64,000 nucleotides of DNA. It comes from Flavobacterium sp. ov086 (GTDB lineage Bacteria; Bacteroidota; Bacteroidia; Flavobacteriales; Flavobacteriaceae). The position numbers and the translations under genes were made by a program. Shown here in pieces: positions 49,905-58,977 of this stretch. The stretch's first letter is position 1. Each line of letters begins with the position of its first letter. A model generated the notes under the pieces. That model was not told the origin of the DNA. It worked only from the letters and a program-made list of their open reading frames with translations, and did no database searches. Location: positions 62,001 through 126,000 of the forward strand of contig NZ_FZNL01000015.1 of the NCBI RefSeq assembly GCF_900187965.1, written 5' to 3'.

Positions 49905-51278
49905 ATGTTTGATTTTCTTCCACTTTTACTGGCCTTTGTTATTGCGCTATTCCTTGGAATTTACTTAGGGAAATTATTGTTTTCGGCCAGAGCCCAATCA
50001 GAAAAAGTGAGTTTTGAAGAACGATTGAATGCAAATGTTAATCAGTTGCAGTTGCAAAAAGAACAATTTGAGAACGAAAGAAATAACTTTCAGAAGCAAC
50101 TTCAATTAACAAATTCCGAGAAAGAAAGTATTCGAACAGAAAAAGACAGCTTGGCAATTCAGCTTTCAAAAAAAGAAGTTGATTTTGAAAATTTATGGGA
50201 ACGACATAAAGAACAAAAAAGCGAAATAACGGAGCTTCAGGAAAAATTTACCAAAGAATTTGAAAATTTAGCCAATAAAATTCTCGAAGAGAAGTCGGCT
50301 AAATTCACCGAGCAGAATAGCGAAAACATGAAAAATATCTTGTTGCCATTGCAAGATAAGATTCAGGGTTTTGAGCAAAAAGTAGAGCAGACACATAAAG
50401 AAAGTATTGATTATCATGCTGCATTACGTCAGCAGATTCTTGGGTTAAGTGAGATGAACGCTCAAATGAGTAAAGAAACCCTGAACCTGACCAAAGCTTT
50501 GAAAGGTGATAGTAAAATGCAGGGCAATTGGGGCGAACTGGTTCTGGAGCGTGTTCTGGAAAAATCAGGCTTAGAAAAAGGCAGAGAGTATGAAGTTCAG
50601 CAAAGTTTTACCAATAACGAAGGAAACAGAGTGCTGCCGGATGTTGTAATTAATTTACCGGATGGTAAAAAGATGATTGTCGATTCTAAGGTTTCTCTTG
50701 TTGCTTATGAGAAGTGGGTTAATGAAGAATCTGAAATTCTTAAGATTGATTTTTTAAAAGAACATGTAAACTCCATTAAAAGGCATGTAGAACAACTTGG
50801 AAGTAAAAATTATCATGATTTATACCAAATCGAAAGTCCGGATTTTGTTTTGCTTTTTATTCCAATAGAACCCGCATTTGCCATAGCTTTAAATGAAGAT
50901 TCTACCTTATATAATAAAGCATTTGATCGAAATATTGTGATCGTTACACCAACAACTTTATTGGCAACTTTAAGGACGATTGACAGTATGTGGGCGAATC
51001 AAAAACAACAGGAAAACGCTTTTGAAATTGCCAGACAAGCTGGAGCATTGTATGATAAATTTGAAGGCTTTGTGAGTGATTTATTAAGAATTGGAACTAA
51101 AATAAAAGATACTAAAACGGAATACGAAAATGCCATGAACAAACTAGTTGATGGTCGTGGAAACCTAATTTTGAGTGTCGAAAAATTAAAGAAAATGGGG
51201 GCAAAGGCTAAAAAAGCACTTCCGGAAAATATTATTGCGAGAGCATCAAGTACAGATGAAAATCAATCTTTAAACTAA
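49905..51278 (+). CDS. rmuC: DNA recombination protein RmuC
   Basis: About 457 aa from ATG 49905 (MFDFLPLLLAFVIALFLG); the frame is open to 49872 with a TTG, which is less likely. One N-terminal TM helix, then coiled coil (about 25-120), then the RmuC domain: NWGELVLERVLEKSGLEKG, LPDVVINLPDGKKMIVDSKV and DFVLLFIPIEPAFAIAL. It is linked to limiting inversions and DNA rearrangement; a nuclease activity is proposed for the family. It heads a four-gene unit. Confidence 0.92.
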   Translation: MFDFLPLLLAFVIALFLGIYLGKLLFSARAQSEKVSFEERLNANVNQLQLQKEQFENERNNFQKQLQLTNSEKESIRTEKDSLAIQLSKKEVDFENLWERHKEQKSEITELQEKFTKEFENLANKILEEKSAKFTEQNSENMKNILLPLQDKIQGFEQKVEQTHKESIDYHAALRQQILGLSEMNAQMSKETLNLTKALKGDSKMQGNWGELVLERVLEKSGLEKGREYEVQQSFTNNEGNRVLPDVVINLPDGKKMIVDSKVSLVAYEKWVNEESEILKIDFLKEHVNSIKRHVEQLGSKNYHDLYQIESPDFVLLFIPIEPAFAIALNEDSTLYNKAFDRNIVIVTPTTLLATLRTIDSMWANQKQQENAFEIARQAGALYDKFEGFVSDLLRIGTKIKDTKTEYENAMNKLVDGRGNLILSVEKLKKMGAKAKKALPENIIARASSTDENQSLN

Positions 51279-51284
51279 GATCTT

Positions 51285-51650
51285 ATGAAAAGAATTTTGT
51301 TAATAATTGCAGCGCTTTGTGTTCTGGTCTTTACCATTTATTTTGCCTTTATATATTTTGTTCCTTATAGTGAAGGATATCGCTCAGGCGAATTAATCAG
51401 AATGAGTCACAAAGGTGTATTGATGAAAACCTGGGAAGGAGAATTAAGTCAAGGCGTTTCAGGCTCGCAAATATTTAGATTTTCAGTATTGGACAGTGAC
51501 CAAAAAGTAATAGATCAATTGAATGAATTAGAAGGTCAATATGTAAAATTGACTTATGTTGAACGATATAAAACATTTAGCTGGTGGGGAGATTCTCATT
51601 TTTTCATCACCGCAGTTCGAAAAGAAACTTCTCCATTTAAATATAAATAA
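51285..51650 (+). CDS. Membrane-anchored small protein
   Basis: 121 aa. One N-terminal TM helix (about 5-24), then an exported domain with YSEGYRSGELIRMSHKGVLMKTWEGEL and a final YKTFSWWGDSHFFITAV. It is conserved in Flavobacteriia as I recall, without reliable function (some entries bear an unsupported dehydrogenase name). It begins six bases after rmuC. Confidence 0.75.
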   Translation: MKRILLIIAALCVLVFTIYFAFIYFVPYSEGYRSGELIRMSHKGVLMKTWEGELSQGVSGSQIFRFSVLDSDQKVIDQLNELEGQYVKLTYVERYKTFSWWGDSHFFITAVRKETSPFKYK

Positions 51651-51656
51651 ACAATT

Positions 51657-52205
51657 ATGGCCGCAGATTTTAAACCCGTTTCCTCATCAAAAATTAGTAT
51701 TTCAGAATTAATGTTGCCTTCGCACACTAACTTTAGTGGTAAAATCCATGGAGGTTACATTCTACAATTATTAGATCAGATAGCTTTTGCTTCTGCATCA
51801 AAATTTAGCGGCAATTATTGTGTAACGGCTTCAGTTGATACGGTAAACTTTTTAAAACCTATTGAGGTTGGAGAATTGGTTACCATGAAAGCTTCTGTAA
51901 ATTATGTAGGAAGGAGTTCTATGGTGGTAGGTATTCGTGTTGAGGCAGAGAATATCCAAACAGGAACAATTAAACACTGTAACTCTTCTTATTTTACAAT
52001 GGTAGCCAAAGATAAAGAAGGTAAAAGCGTACAAGTTCCTGGATTAATTTTGTCTAATCTGGAAGAAGTAAGGCGTTTTAGAAAGGCAATTAAACATATT
52101 GAGGTTAGAAAAGAAGTAGAGGATCACGAAAAAATTACGAATGTAAGTTCTATCGAAGATTTAGCCAGTTTGGATAAATACAATGTGTTGTTAGAGATTA
52201 GCTAG
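51657..52205 (+). CDS. Acyl-CoA thioesterase, hotdog fold (YciA-like)
   Basis: 182 aa. The hotdog helix LPSHTNFSGKIHGGYILQLLDQIAFASASKF is at 19-49 (given in overlapping family terms: HTNFSGKIHGG and LLDQIAFASA). It would hydrolyse acyl-CoA in the cytoplasm. A C-terminal extension of about 40 residues is present. Third gene of the rmuC unit (six-base gap). Confidence 0.9.
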   Translation: MAADFKPVSSSKISISELMLPSHTNFSGKIHGGYILQLLDQIAFASASKFSGNYCVTASVDTVNFLKPIEVGELVTMKASVNYVGRSSMVVGIRVEAENIQTGTIKHCNSSYFTMVAKDKEGKSVQVPGLILSNLEEVRRFRKAIKHIEVRKEVEDHEKITNVSSIEDLASLDKYNVLLEIS

Positions 52206-52225
52206 AATATTTAAAGTAAAAGAAA

Positions 52226-52621
52226 ATGGTAAAGTTTGGATATACAATTCTATATGTAGAAGATGTCGAGAAATCGATTGTCTTTTATGAAAATGCATTC
52301 GGGTTTTTAAGAAAATTTATCGCACCTGGAAATGATTATGGAGAATTAAATACGGGAGAAACTACAATTTCGTTTGCCTCTAAGTCTTTAGCGAAACAAA
52401 ATTTAAAAGACGGTTTCCTGGAAAGTAAAATCGAAGACAAACCTTTTGCAATTGAAATAGGTTTTATAACGGATAATGTTGAAGAACTGGTACAAAAGTC
52501 AATTTCTTTTGGTGCAATTTTAGTAACAGAACCAAAGCAAAAACCTTGGGGACAAATCGTGGCTTATATCAGGGATTTAGATGGTTTTTTAATAGAGATA
52601 TGTACAGAAGTGCAAGGATAA
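52226..52621 (+). CDS. VOC-family (glyoxalase-like) protein
   Basis: 131 aa, two beta-alpha-beta units: FGYTILYVEDVEKSIVFYENAFGF and FAIEIGFITDNVEELVQKSI. Ends WGQIVAYIRDLDGFLIEIC, the usual VOC end with its metal-ligand Glu. Substrate unknown. Fourth gene of the rmuC unit. Confidence 0.88.
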   Translation: MVKFGYTILYVEDVEKSIVFYENAFGFLRKFIAPGNDYGELNTGETTISFASKSLAKQNLKDGFLESKIEDKPFAIEIGFITDNVEELVQKSISFGAILVTEPKQKPWGQIVAYIRDLDGFLIEICTEVQG

Positions 52622-52684
52622 TAATTTGAAATGTTTTTGTCCCGTAGTGCAATGTCGTTAAGTTAAGTTTTTTTAAACGAAATC

Positions 52685-52738
52685 TTGTCAGACTGAGCTT
52701 CCCGATGCTTCAGGAGAAGCTCATAAGTAACTCGACAA
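52685..52738. repeat. Hairpin element in the gap before the YceI gene
   Basis: TTGTC/GACAA (52685 and 52734) encloses TGAGCTTC/GAAGCTCA (52694-52701 and 52716-52723), an exact stem. The word TTGTCAGACTGAG is one I recall as a dispersed Flavobacterium repeat. Confidence 0.6.
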
Positions 52739-52745
52739 AGAAAAT

Positions 52746-52812
52746 TTTACCGCAAAGTTCACAAAGTTTTGTGAATTACGCTTTGCTCTAAAATCACAAA
52801 GGGGTTGTGTTC
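52746..52812. repeat. Degenerate copy of the CGCAAAGTTC repeat
   Basis: TTACCGCAAAGTTCACAAAG and further partial CTTTG words resemble the first half of the element at 5844-5965. The second half is poorly kept. Confidence 0.6.
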
Positions 52813-52869
52813 AAAGCTTAACTTAATAAAATTGCCTGTAGAGGTAATATTTAGAATTATAAAACTACC

Positions 52870-52899
52870 ATTTGTGAAACCATTTTACATTTCACAAAT
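52870..52899. promoter_or_regulatory. Inverted repeat upstream of the YceI gene
   Basis: ATTTGTGAAA (52870-52879) and TTTCACAAAT (52890-52899) are exact complements 10 bases apart. A possible TAACTTTA -7-like box follows at 52963. It might be an operator or a transcript hairpin. The rest of this 480-base gap holds no gene that I can support. Confidence 0.45.
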
Positions 52900-53103
52900 C
52901 ACTCCATAAAACTTTTCACAAACATTTAGCACAAATCGGCAACCGTATTCCTTAAAATTTCGTAACTTTAAGTATAATGATTGGGTTACTGTTTTTCACG
53001 GAGTACTGCCATTCTATTTTTTTTAGATTCTATATTAAGTCCAGTTTTTTCTCTTCTTAAAATAAAAAAAAAGAATGACATAATTGTTTAATTATTGACG
53101 ATT

Positions 53104-53673
53104 ATGAAAAAAACTACTTTATTTATTTTGCTATTTACCGCTTATTCCGTTATTGCGCAGGAAAAATTCTTTACTAAAACTGGAACAGTAAATTTTGAAG
53201 CATCAGTTCCGTTTTTTGAAGAAGTAAAAGCCGTAAACAGACAGGTTGCAATCCTTTTAGAACCTAGAACAAGTACATTTGTTTGTACTGTTACCATCAA
53301 AGATTTTCGTTTTAAATTAGACCTGATGCAGGAACATTTTAATGAAAATTATTTGGAAAGCCATCGATATCCTAAAGCTGTTTTTAAAGGTAAAATTCAA
53401 AAATTTGATTTAAAGGATGTGACTGAAGTTGAAAAAGAATATGAGATAAAAGGAAAGCTTATAATGCATGGGAAATCGAAAGAAGTCATCGTAAATGCTT
53501 TAATTAAAAAAACAGTTGACGGAATTCAGATAGTTTCTGATTTTCCTATTTTGGTAACTGATTTTAATATTCAAATTCCAAGCAGAATAGCAACTAAAAT
53601 TTCACAAACAGCAAATACAGAATTAATTGGAGTTGTGCGAACTAACAACCCAGTGTATGTGACTTTAAAATAA
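53104..53673 (+). CDS. YceI-like periplasmic lipid-binding protein
   Basis: About 189 aa from ATG 53104, giving the signal peptide MKKTTLFILLFTAYSVIAQ; the frame opens nine bases earlier at a TTG. The mature part is a lipocalin-like barrel of the YceI family (FKLDLMQEHFNENYLESHRYPKAVFKG in parts; GKLIMHGKSKEV). Family members bind polyisoprenoids. In this neighbourhood a carotenoid or quinone ligand is conceivable. Confidence 0.85.
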   Translation: MKKTTLFILLFTAYSVIAQEKFFTKTGTVNFEASVPFFEEVKAVNRQVAILLEPRTSTFVCTVTIKDFRFKLDLMQEHFNENYLESHRYPKAVFKGKIQKFDLKDVTEVEKEYEIKGKLIMHGKSKEVIVNALIKKTVDGIQIVSDFPILVTDFNIQIPSRIATKISQTANTELIGVVRTNNPVYVTLK

Positions 53674-53676
53674 AGA

Positions 53677-54588
53677 TTAATTCAAACAACTTACCAGGGT
53701 TTTTTCAAGATCTGTAAACTGAAATTCAAAACCTGCTTTTTGAATCTTTTCAGATGAAACTCTTTGGCCTTTTAAAATGGCTATACTCATTTCGCCTAAA
53801 GCAATTTTTAAAATAAACGATGGAACTTTGGGTAACCAAATAGAATATCCAAACAAGTTTGCCAGCGTTTTTGAGAATCTTGAATTTGTTGTAGTGTCTG
53901 TTGTACAAGCATTATAAGCATCTTGCATTTGCTCGTCAAGAATTGCTTTGAGGTAGATTTGACATAAATCATCAATATGAATCCATGGTAAATATTGTTT
54001 TCCGGTGCCTAATACTGCGCCAAAACCAGATTTAAAGCTTGGTATAATTTTTTTCAGGAAACCTTCGTCTTTACCCAAGACGATTCCTGTTCGGATTTTT
54101 ACAATTCTAACTCCTAATGAAGCAATTTTGTCGACAGTTTTTTCCCATTCCTTACAAGTATTGCCTAAGAAATCATCAGCTGCAGGTGTCGTTTCATCGC
54201 ATATTTTGTGACTTGTAATGGCGCCATAAATCCCAACTCCTGATGCCGAAATAAAAGCATCCAGAGTTTTGTTTTTTTCTTTTAAAATAGAATGTATAAG
54301 ATCAATTGGTTTAATACGGCTTTCTAAGAGCGCTATTTTACGTTTTTTAGTCCATCTTTTTTCTACAATACCTTCTCCTGCCAAATGAATAATATAATCT
54401 GCTTTTAGAATCGCTTCCTCATCAATAAAGTTTTTATTCAAATCCCATTTATAGTAGGTAATCGAAGGTGTGTTTTTTTGATCCGAACGGCTTAATACAG
54501 AGACCAAAAAGCCATTATTGATAAGTACATCAGTAAGATGCTTGCCAACAAATCCAGTGCCTCCGGTTAATAAAACATTTTTGGACAT
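53677..54588 (-). CDS. TIGR01777-family sugar-nucleotide-epimerase-like SDR (YfcH)
   Basis: 303 aa. Rossmann motif LTGGTGFVGKHL (7-18), HLAGEGIVEKRWTKKRK, ISASGVGIYG and LPWIHIDDLCQIYL. These match TIGR01777/YfcH. The substrate is unknown. It diverges from the TetR gene and shares its promoter region. In many Bacteroidota it lies near photolyase and carotenoid genes, as here. Confidence 0.9.
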   Translation of the reverse strand: MSKNVLLTGGTGFVGKHLTDVLINNGFLVSVLSRSDQKNTPSITYYKWDLNKNFIDEEAILKADYIIHLAGEGIVEKRWTKKRKIALLESRIKPIDLIHSILKEKNKTLDAFISASGVGIYGAITSHKICDETTPAADDFLGNTCKEWEKTVDKIASLGVRIVKIRTGIVLGKDEGFLKKIIPSFKSGFGAVLGTGKQYLPWIHIDDLCQIYLKAILDEQMQDAYNACTTDTTTNSRFSKTLANLFGYSIWLPKVPSFILKIALGEMSIAILKGQRVSSEKIQKAGFEFQFTDLEKTLVSCLN

Positions 54589-54631
54589 TATATTATAATA
54601 TATTTAACAGTGCAAGCTGTTTGTGCATAAG

Positions 54632-54660
54632 TAAAGGTACTTAAACATTGCTTACCTTTA
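54632..54660. promoter_or_regulatory. Facing -7-like boxes in the divergent YfcH/TetR promoter
   Basis: TAAAGGTA (54632-54639) and TACCTTTA (54653-54660) are exact complements 13 bases apart. Each reads TACCTTTA on its own strand, one base from TAnnTTTG. They could be two facing -7 boxes and also a symmetric operator. The centre holds CTTAAACATTG. Confidence 0.5.
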
Positions 54661-54684
54661 AGGCAAATTCTAAATTTTAATGAA

Positions 54685-55347
54685 ATGGCAACTAAAAATA
54701 AGACAATCACAAGAGATGATATCGTTTCAAAATATATGGATGAGGTTTTAGAAAAAGGACAAAAGCCAAAATCAGTTTATCATTTTGCAAAAGAAAATGA
54801 TTTTACAGAAGCTGAATTTTACTCGTTTTTTGGAACATTAGAAGGTTTAGAAAAAGAGATATTCAGGCTCTTTTTTGCCAATACAATCGATTTATTGCAT
54901 AAAAATACAGATTATCAGGAATACGACATGAAGAACAAAATGTTGAGTTTCTATTTTACCTTTTTTGAGATTTTAACTGCCAACAGAAGTTATGTGCTGC
55001 AGGCATTAAAAATTGATAGAAATCCAATTAGAAATTTAGTGCAATTAACTTCGCTTCGTGAAGGATTTAAAGAATATGTTTCTGAAATCCTGACGGATGA
55101 TTACAGACTTGAACAAGAAAAGTTTCAAAAATTTCAGGAAAAAGCCATTCAGGAATCTGCTTGGCTGCAATTAATGATGACCATAAAATTCTGGATGGAC
55201 GATGAATCAGCGGCTTTTGAGAAGACCGATATTTTTATCGAAAAATCAGTAAATGCCTCATTCGAATTAATGAATGTTGCGCCACTGAATCATCTTTTAG
55301 ATTTTGGAAAATTCTTGTTTAAAGAAAAAATATACAGCAAACAATGA
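54685..55347 (+). CDS. TetR-like transcriptional regulator
   Basis: 220 aa. N-terminal HTH (about 8-55: ITRDDIVSKYMDEVLEKGQKP, FAKENDFTEAEFYSFFGTL) and a helical C-terminal ligand domain. It overlaps the ABC1-kinase gene by four bases, so it is coupled to it. The HTH is divergent from typical TetR, without a strong recognition helix pattern. Ligand unknown. Confidence 0.85.
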   Translation: MATKNKTITRDDIVSKYMDEVLEKGQKPKSVYHFAKENDFTEAEFYSFFGTLEGLEKEIFRLFFANTIDLLHKNTDYQEYDMKNKMLSFYFTFFEILTANRSYVLQALKIDRNPIRNLVQLTSLREGFKEYVSEILTDDYRLEQEKFQKFQEKAIQESAWLQLMMTIKFWMDDESAAFEKTDIFIEKSVNASFELMNVAPLNHLLDFGKFLFKEKIYSKQ

Positions 55348-56648
55348 AAACGATCGATTATATACCAACTTCAAAAATAGAACGAGCTGGTAAGCTAGTA
55401 CAAACCGGCGCAAAAATTGGCGTAAACTATGTTAAACATTATGCCGAAAAAATGGTTAATCCAGACTTAACGAGAGATAAACTAAATGAAAATAATGCCG
55501 AGGATATTTATGATGGTTTAAAAAGTCTAAAAGGAAGCGCATTAAAAGTAGCTCAAATGTTAAGCATGGACAAGAATTTCCTGCCTCAGGCTTATGTTGA
55601 GAAATTCTCTTTATCGCAATTTTCCGTTCCACCACTTTCGGCACCGTTGGTTTTAAAAACTTTCAAAATTAATTTTGGTAAAACACCTTATGAAATATTT
55701 GATGAATTCAATGCTAATTCTGTTAACGCGGCAAGTATTGGTCAGGTTCATTTGGCATCTAAAAACGGTAAAAAACTAGCTGTAAAAATTCAATATCCGG
55801 GAGTTGCCAACAGTATTTCGTCAGATTTGGCTTTGGTGAAACCTATCGCAATTAGAATGTTTAACCTTCAGGGAAAAGACTCTGATAAGTATTTTAAAGA
55901 AGTCGAGGATAAACTTATCGAAGAAACCAATTATTTGCTCGAGCTCGAACAAAGTCAGGAAGTTGTTGCAGCTTGCAGTAAAATAGAAAATATATTATTC
56001 CCAAGTTATTATCCGGAGTTCTCGTCAGAGAAAATCATCACGATGGACTGGATGACAGGAATTCACCTTTCGGAGTTTACTGCAAAAAGTACAGATCGTG
56101 AAGTGGGCGATAAAATTGGTCAGGCACTTTGGGATTTTTACATGTATCAAATTCATGTTTTACGAAAAGTACATGCTGATCCGCATCCGGGAAATTTTTT
56201 GGTAGACGATCAAAATCGTTTGATTGCTCTGGATTTTGGTTGTATGAAACAAATTCCAGTTGATTTTTATGAGCCTTATTTCGAATTGATCAATAAAAAT
56301 GTCATCACAGATCCAAAACTGTTCAATGAAAAATTGTTCGAATTAGAGATTCTTCGTCCAGATGATTCACCTTCGGAAATTGAATATTTCACGGAGATGT
56401 TTCATGATTTGTTATCGCTTTTTACGAAGCCGTTTCAAGATGAAACTTTCGATTTTGCCGATGAAACTTTCTTTGAAAGCATTGCCAAATTAGGCGAGCG
56501 TTTTTCTAACGATACAAATCTCAAAAAAATGAACGGAAACCGTGGTTCTAAACACTTTATTTACATGAATAGAACCTTTTTTGGTTTGTATAATTTAATG
56601 TTTGATTTAAAAGCTAAAATTAAAGTAGAGAATTATTTGAAGTATTAG
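55344..56648 (+). CDS. ABC1/AarF/UbiB-family atypical kinase
   Basis: 434 aa. The family motif NAASIGQVHLASKNGKKLAVKIQYPG (in parts) contains the Ala-rich loop and Lys; the KxGQ-type region is KGSALKVAQMLSM, with Ala for Gly. HADPHPGNFLVDD is the catalytic loop and LIALDFGCMKQI the metal-binding DFG. The family acts in prenyl-lipid (quinone) metabolism. No C-terminal TM is evident. Coupled with TetR. Confidence 0.9.
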   Translation: MKTIDYIPTSKIERAGKLVQTGAKIGVNYVKHYAEKMVNPDLTRDKLNENNAEDIYDGLKSLKGSALKVAQMLSMDKNFLPQAYVEKFSLSQFSVPPLSAPLVLKTFKINFGKTPYEIFDEFNANSVNAASIGQVHLASKNGKKLAVKIQYPGVANSISSDLALVKPIAIRMFNLQGKDSDKYFKEVEDKLIEETNYLLELEQSQEVVAACSKIENILFPSYYPEFSSEKIITMDWMTGIHLSEFTAKSTDREVGDKIGQALWDFYMYQIHVLRKVHADPHPGNFLVDDQNRLIALDFGCMKQIPVDFYEPYFELINKNVITDPKLFNEKLFELEILRPDDSPSEIEYFTEMFHDLLSLFTKPFQDETFDFADETFFESIAKLGERFSNDTNLKKMNGNRGSKHFIYMNRTFFGLYNLMFDLKAKIKVENYLKY

Positions 56649-56649
56649 A

Positions 56650-56808
56650 CTGGAAAATTCCAATATAAAAATTCTAAATTCCAATGGTGTAGGAACCTTT
56701 GTAAAAGTTTTAAACTTTGACAAAGGTTTTTTTTATACATTTTTTGTCAGAAATGACAAGATTGCACAAAACAATTGGAATTTGGAATTTTAAAAATTTG
56801 GAATTTAT
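56650..56808. repeat. AATTCCAAATTCCAA dispersed element, copy 3
   Basis: AATTCCAA words at 56656-56692 face AATTGGAATTTGGAATTT at 56773-56790 and a further TTTGGAATTT. The centre holds CCTTTG...AAAGTTTTAAACTTTGAC near 56696-56728, the same core as copy 1. Fills the gap between convergent genes. Confidence 0.75.
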
Positions 56809-58100
56809 TTAATTATTCCCCTTTTGTAAGTCTCAATTGCACGATCTCTTGCAAAAGCATGATTAACCATTGGTTCATAGTAACCCAAATCAAACTCAGG
56901 AATCCATTTGCGGATGTAGATTCCTTTTTCGTCAAATTTCTTTTGTTGAATCTCAGGATTAAAAACTCTAAAATATGGCGCAGCGTCGCAACCTGTTCCT
57001 GCAGCCCATTGCCAGTTTCCTACGTTTGAAGCCAATTCGAAATCTAGTAGTTTTTCGGCAAAATAAGCTTCACCCCATTGCCAGTTAATCAACAGATGCT
57101 TACATAAAAAACTGGCTACAACCATGCGAACGCGATTGTGCATGTAACCCGTTTCATTTAGTTGGCGCATTCCGGCATCAACCATTGGATATCCTGTAGT
57201 TCCGGAGCACCAACGTTTAAAATCGTCTTCGTTATTGTGCCACTGAATACCATCGTAAGCCGATTTGAAATTGTGATTCACCACATTTGGAAAGCTAAAA
57301 AGGATCTGAATAAAAAACTCTCTCCAAATTAACTCACTCAAAAATGTTTGGTTCTTTTTATTTGCCCAATTCACTAATTTCCGAATACTAACGGTTCCAA
57401 AACGTAAATGTGGCGAAAGATAAGAGGTGCTGTCTAAAGCCGGAAAATCTCGTGTTTCTTTATAATTGGCAATTTGAGTTAAATTGTGAGGAAGTACTTT
57501 TATGGTGCTTTTTTCAAAACCAATTTCTGATAAATCAGGAAATGGAAATTGCTGTTTGATAAAGTTTTTTAAGAATGGTTTCGTGTCATATTCCAGGGCT
57601 TGTCCCGTAAGATGGTATTTCTCGAGCCATTTGTTTTTGTATGGTGTGTAAATCGTATAGGGAAGTCCATCTGATTTGGTGATTTCTTTTTCTTCAAAAA
57701 TAACATGGTCTTTAAACGGAAAGACTTCAATGTTGTTTTGTTTTGCTAATTCCTGAATAGCAAGATCACGTTTAATCGCAAATGGTTCATAATCTTTATT
57801 GAAGAAGATTTGCTGAATATTGTATGTTGAAAGAAGCGATTTCCAAACATCTAAAGTTTTTCCTTTTTTGATTAAAATAGAGGAATCAGTTGCATGAAGT
57901 TCTTGGTTTACTTTCTCTAGTGAATCGTAGATAAAAGCCACTCGCGCATCATTTTTTGGAAGATTTTCCAGGATATCTTCATCAAAAATAAAAAGCGGAA
58001 TTACCGGATAATCTGATTGCATAACATGAAATAATGCAACATTATCGTCTAAACGTAAATCACGTCGAAACCAGAAAAAAGTAACTTTTTGTTTTGTCAT
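56805..58100 (-). CDS. phr: Deoxyribodipyrimidine photolyase / cryptochrome
   Basis: 431 aa. N-terminal antenna domain starts VTFFWFRRDLRLDDNVAL. The FAD domain holds LSELIWREFFIQILFSFP, GYPMVDAGMRQLNETGYMHNRVRM (in parts), and the Trp-rich SNVGNWQWAAGTGCDAAPYFRVFNP near the end. Class I CPD photolyase layout; repairs UV dimers with blue light. It lies between the ABC1-kinase gene and the crt genes. Confidence 0.94.
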   Translation of the reverse strand: MTKQKVTFFWFRRDLRLDDNVALFHVMQSDYPVIPLFIFDEDILENLPKNDARVAFIYDSLEKVNQELHATDSSILIKKGKTLDVWKSLLSTYNIQQIFFNKDYEPFAIKRDLAIQELAKQNNIEVFPFKDHVIFEEKEITKSDGLPYTIYTPYKNKWLEKYHLTGQALEYDTKPFLKNFIKQQFPFPDLSEIGFEKSTIKVLPHNLTQIANYKETRDFPALDSTSYLSPHLRFGTVSIRKLVNWANKKNQTFLSELIWREFFIQILFSFPNVVNHNFKSAYDGIQWHNNEDDFKRWCSGTTGYPMVDAGMRQLNETGYMHNRVRMVVASFLCKHLLINWQWGEAYFAEKLLDFELASNVGNWQWAAGTGCDAAPYFRVFNPEIQQKKFDEKGIYIRKWIPEFDLGYYEPMVNHAFARDRAIETYKRGIIK

Positions 58101-58150
58101 TATTTTGTCTCCAGCTTTGTTTTAAGGAAATTTGATTTGGATTTTTTTCG

Positions 58151-58206
58151 CCACGAATTCACAAATTTAATCACATTTATATTGTTTTTAATTCGTGAAT
58201 TCGTGG
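58151..58206. repeat. Inverted repeat CCACGAATTCAC
   Basis: CCACGAATTCAC (58151-58162) and GTGAATTCGTGG (58195-58206), exact 12-bp arms, loop of 32. A common flavobacterial intergenic phrase as I recall. Confidence 0.7.
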
Positions 58207-58337
58207 TTGTTTTTTTTAAGTAACTATGATTTTGAATTGGATAATTCTTCGATTGTGGCATTTACATGTTGTACGGTTTCTATTTTGTATAATTTCATAG
58301 TTTCAATTATTACGGTCTAGTCTTTTATATACGAGAT

Positions 58338-58448
58338 GTTTGCGTTAGGGGTTGCAGTGGAGCTCTTTTTGTGTCAGGCTTTTTCTGCCTGATGCAAAAA
58401 AGCGGGAACGTAAAACCCGACCCGCTTTTTCTGCGGGTAACGCCCAAA
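58338..58448. repeat. GC-rich structured element with internal hairpins
   Basis: Starts TTTGCGTTAGGGG and ends GCGGGTAACGCCCAAA, whose inverse resembles the start. Inside are TCAGGC/GCCTGA (58374-58392) and AGCGGG/CCCGCT hairpins. Higher G+C than its surroundings. It fills the gap between crtZ and phr. Similar in kind to 3688-3776. Confidence 0.6.
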
Positions 58449-58453
58449 TTATT

Positions 58454-58894
58454 TTACATTTTATAATATTTAAAAGGAACGAATAACATTCCGAAACATT
58501 CTCCATCTTCTTTTCCTAAATGCTTGTGGTGTATTTTATGCGCTTTTCGTAAACCAATCAGGTATTTGTTTTTAGTGTTTTTGAACCATTTAAAACGCTG
58601 GTGAATCAATACATCGTGAATTAAAAAGTAACACAAACCATAAAAAGTTACGCCACAGGCAATAAAAAACAAATAGTTGAATCCGTCCTCAACGCCAAAA
58701 TAAAAAAGAATAATGCTTGGTGTTGCAAAAATGACAAAGAAAATGTCATTGCGCTCAAATGTATGTTCGTATTTGGGTTTGTGATGATCTGCGTGAAAAT
58801 ACCACATTAATCCATGCATGATATACTTGTGCGTGAGCCAGGTAACACATTCCATGAAGAGAAAAACACTTAAAAAGATTAGAAAAGAAATCAT
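58454..58894 (-). CDS. crtZ: Beta-carotene hydroxylase, CrtZ-like
   Basis: 146 aa, four TM helices. The His clusters of the fatty-acid-hydroxylase family are complete: HKYIMHG, HADHHKP, HDVLIHQRF and HKIHHKH. It would hydroxylate beta-carotene at the ring, giving zeaxanthin, the usual flavobacterial pigment. 83 bases downstream of crtB. Confidence 0.9.
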   Translation of the reverse strand: MISFLIFLSVFLFMECVTWLTHKYIMHGLMWYFHADHHKPKYEHTFERNDIFFVIFATPSIILFYFGVEDGFNYLFFIACGVTFYGLCYFLIHDVLIHQRFKWFKNTKNKYLIGLRKAHKIHHKHLGKEDGECFGMLFVPFKYYKM

Positions 58895-58977
58895 TTTGTA
58901 TATTTTGAAATATTAAAGTTATTACTCTGGTTTGTTATTTCTCCTCTGTCGAAATGATAAAAACCGAGACGAAATTA

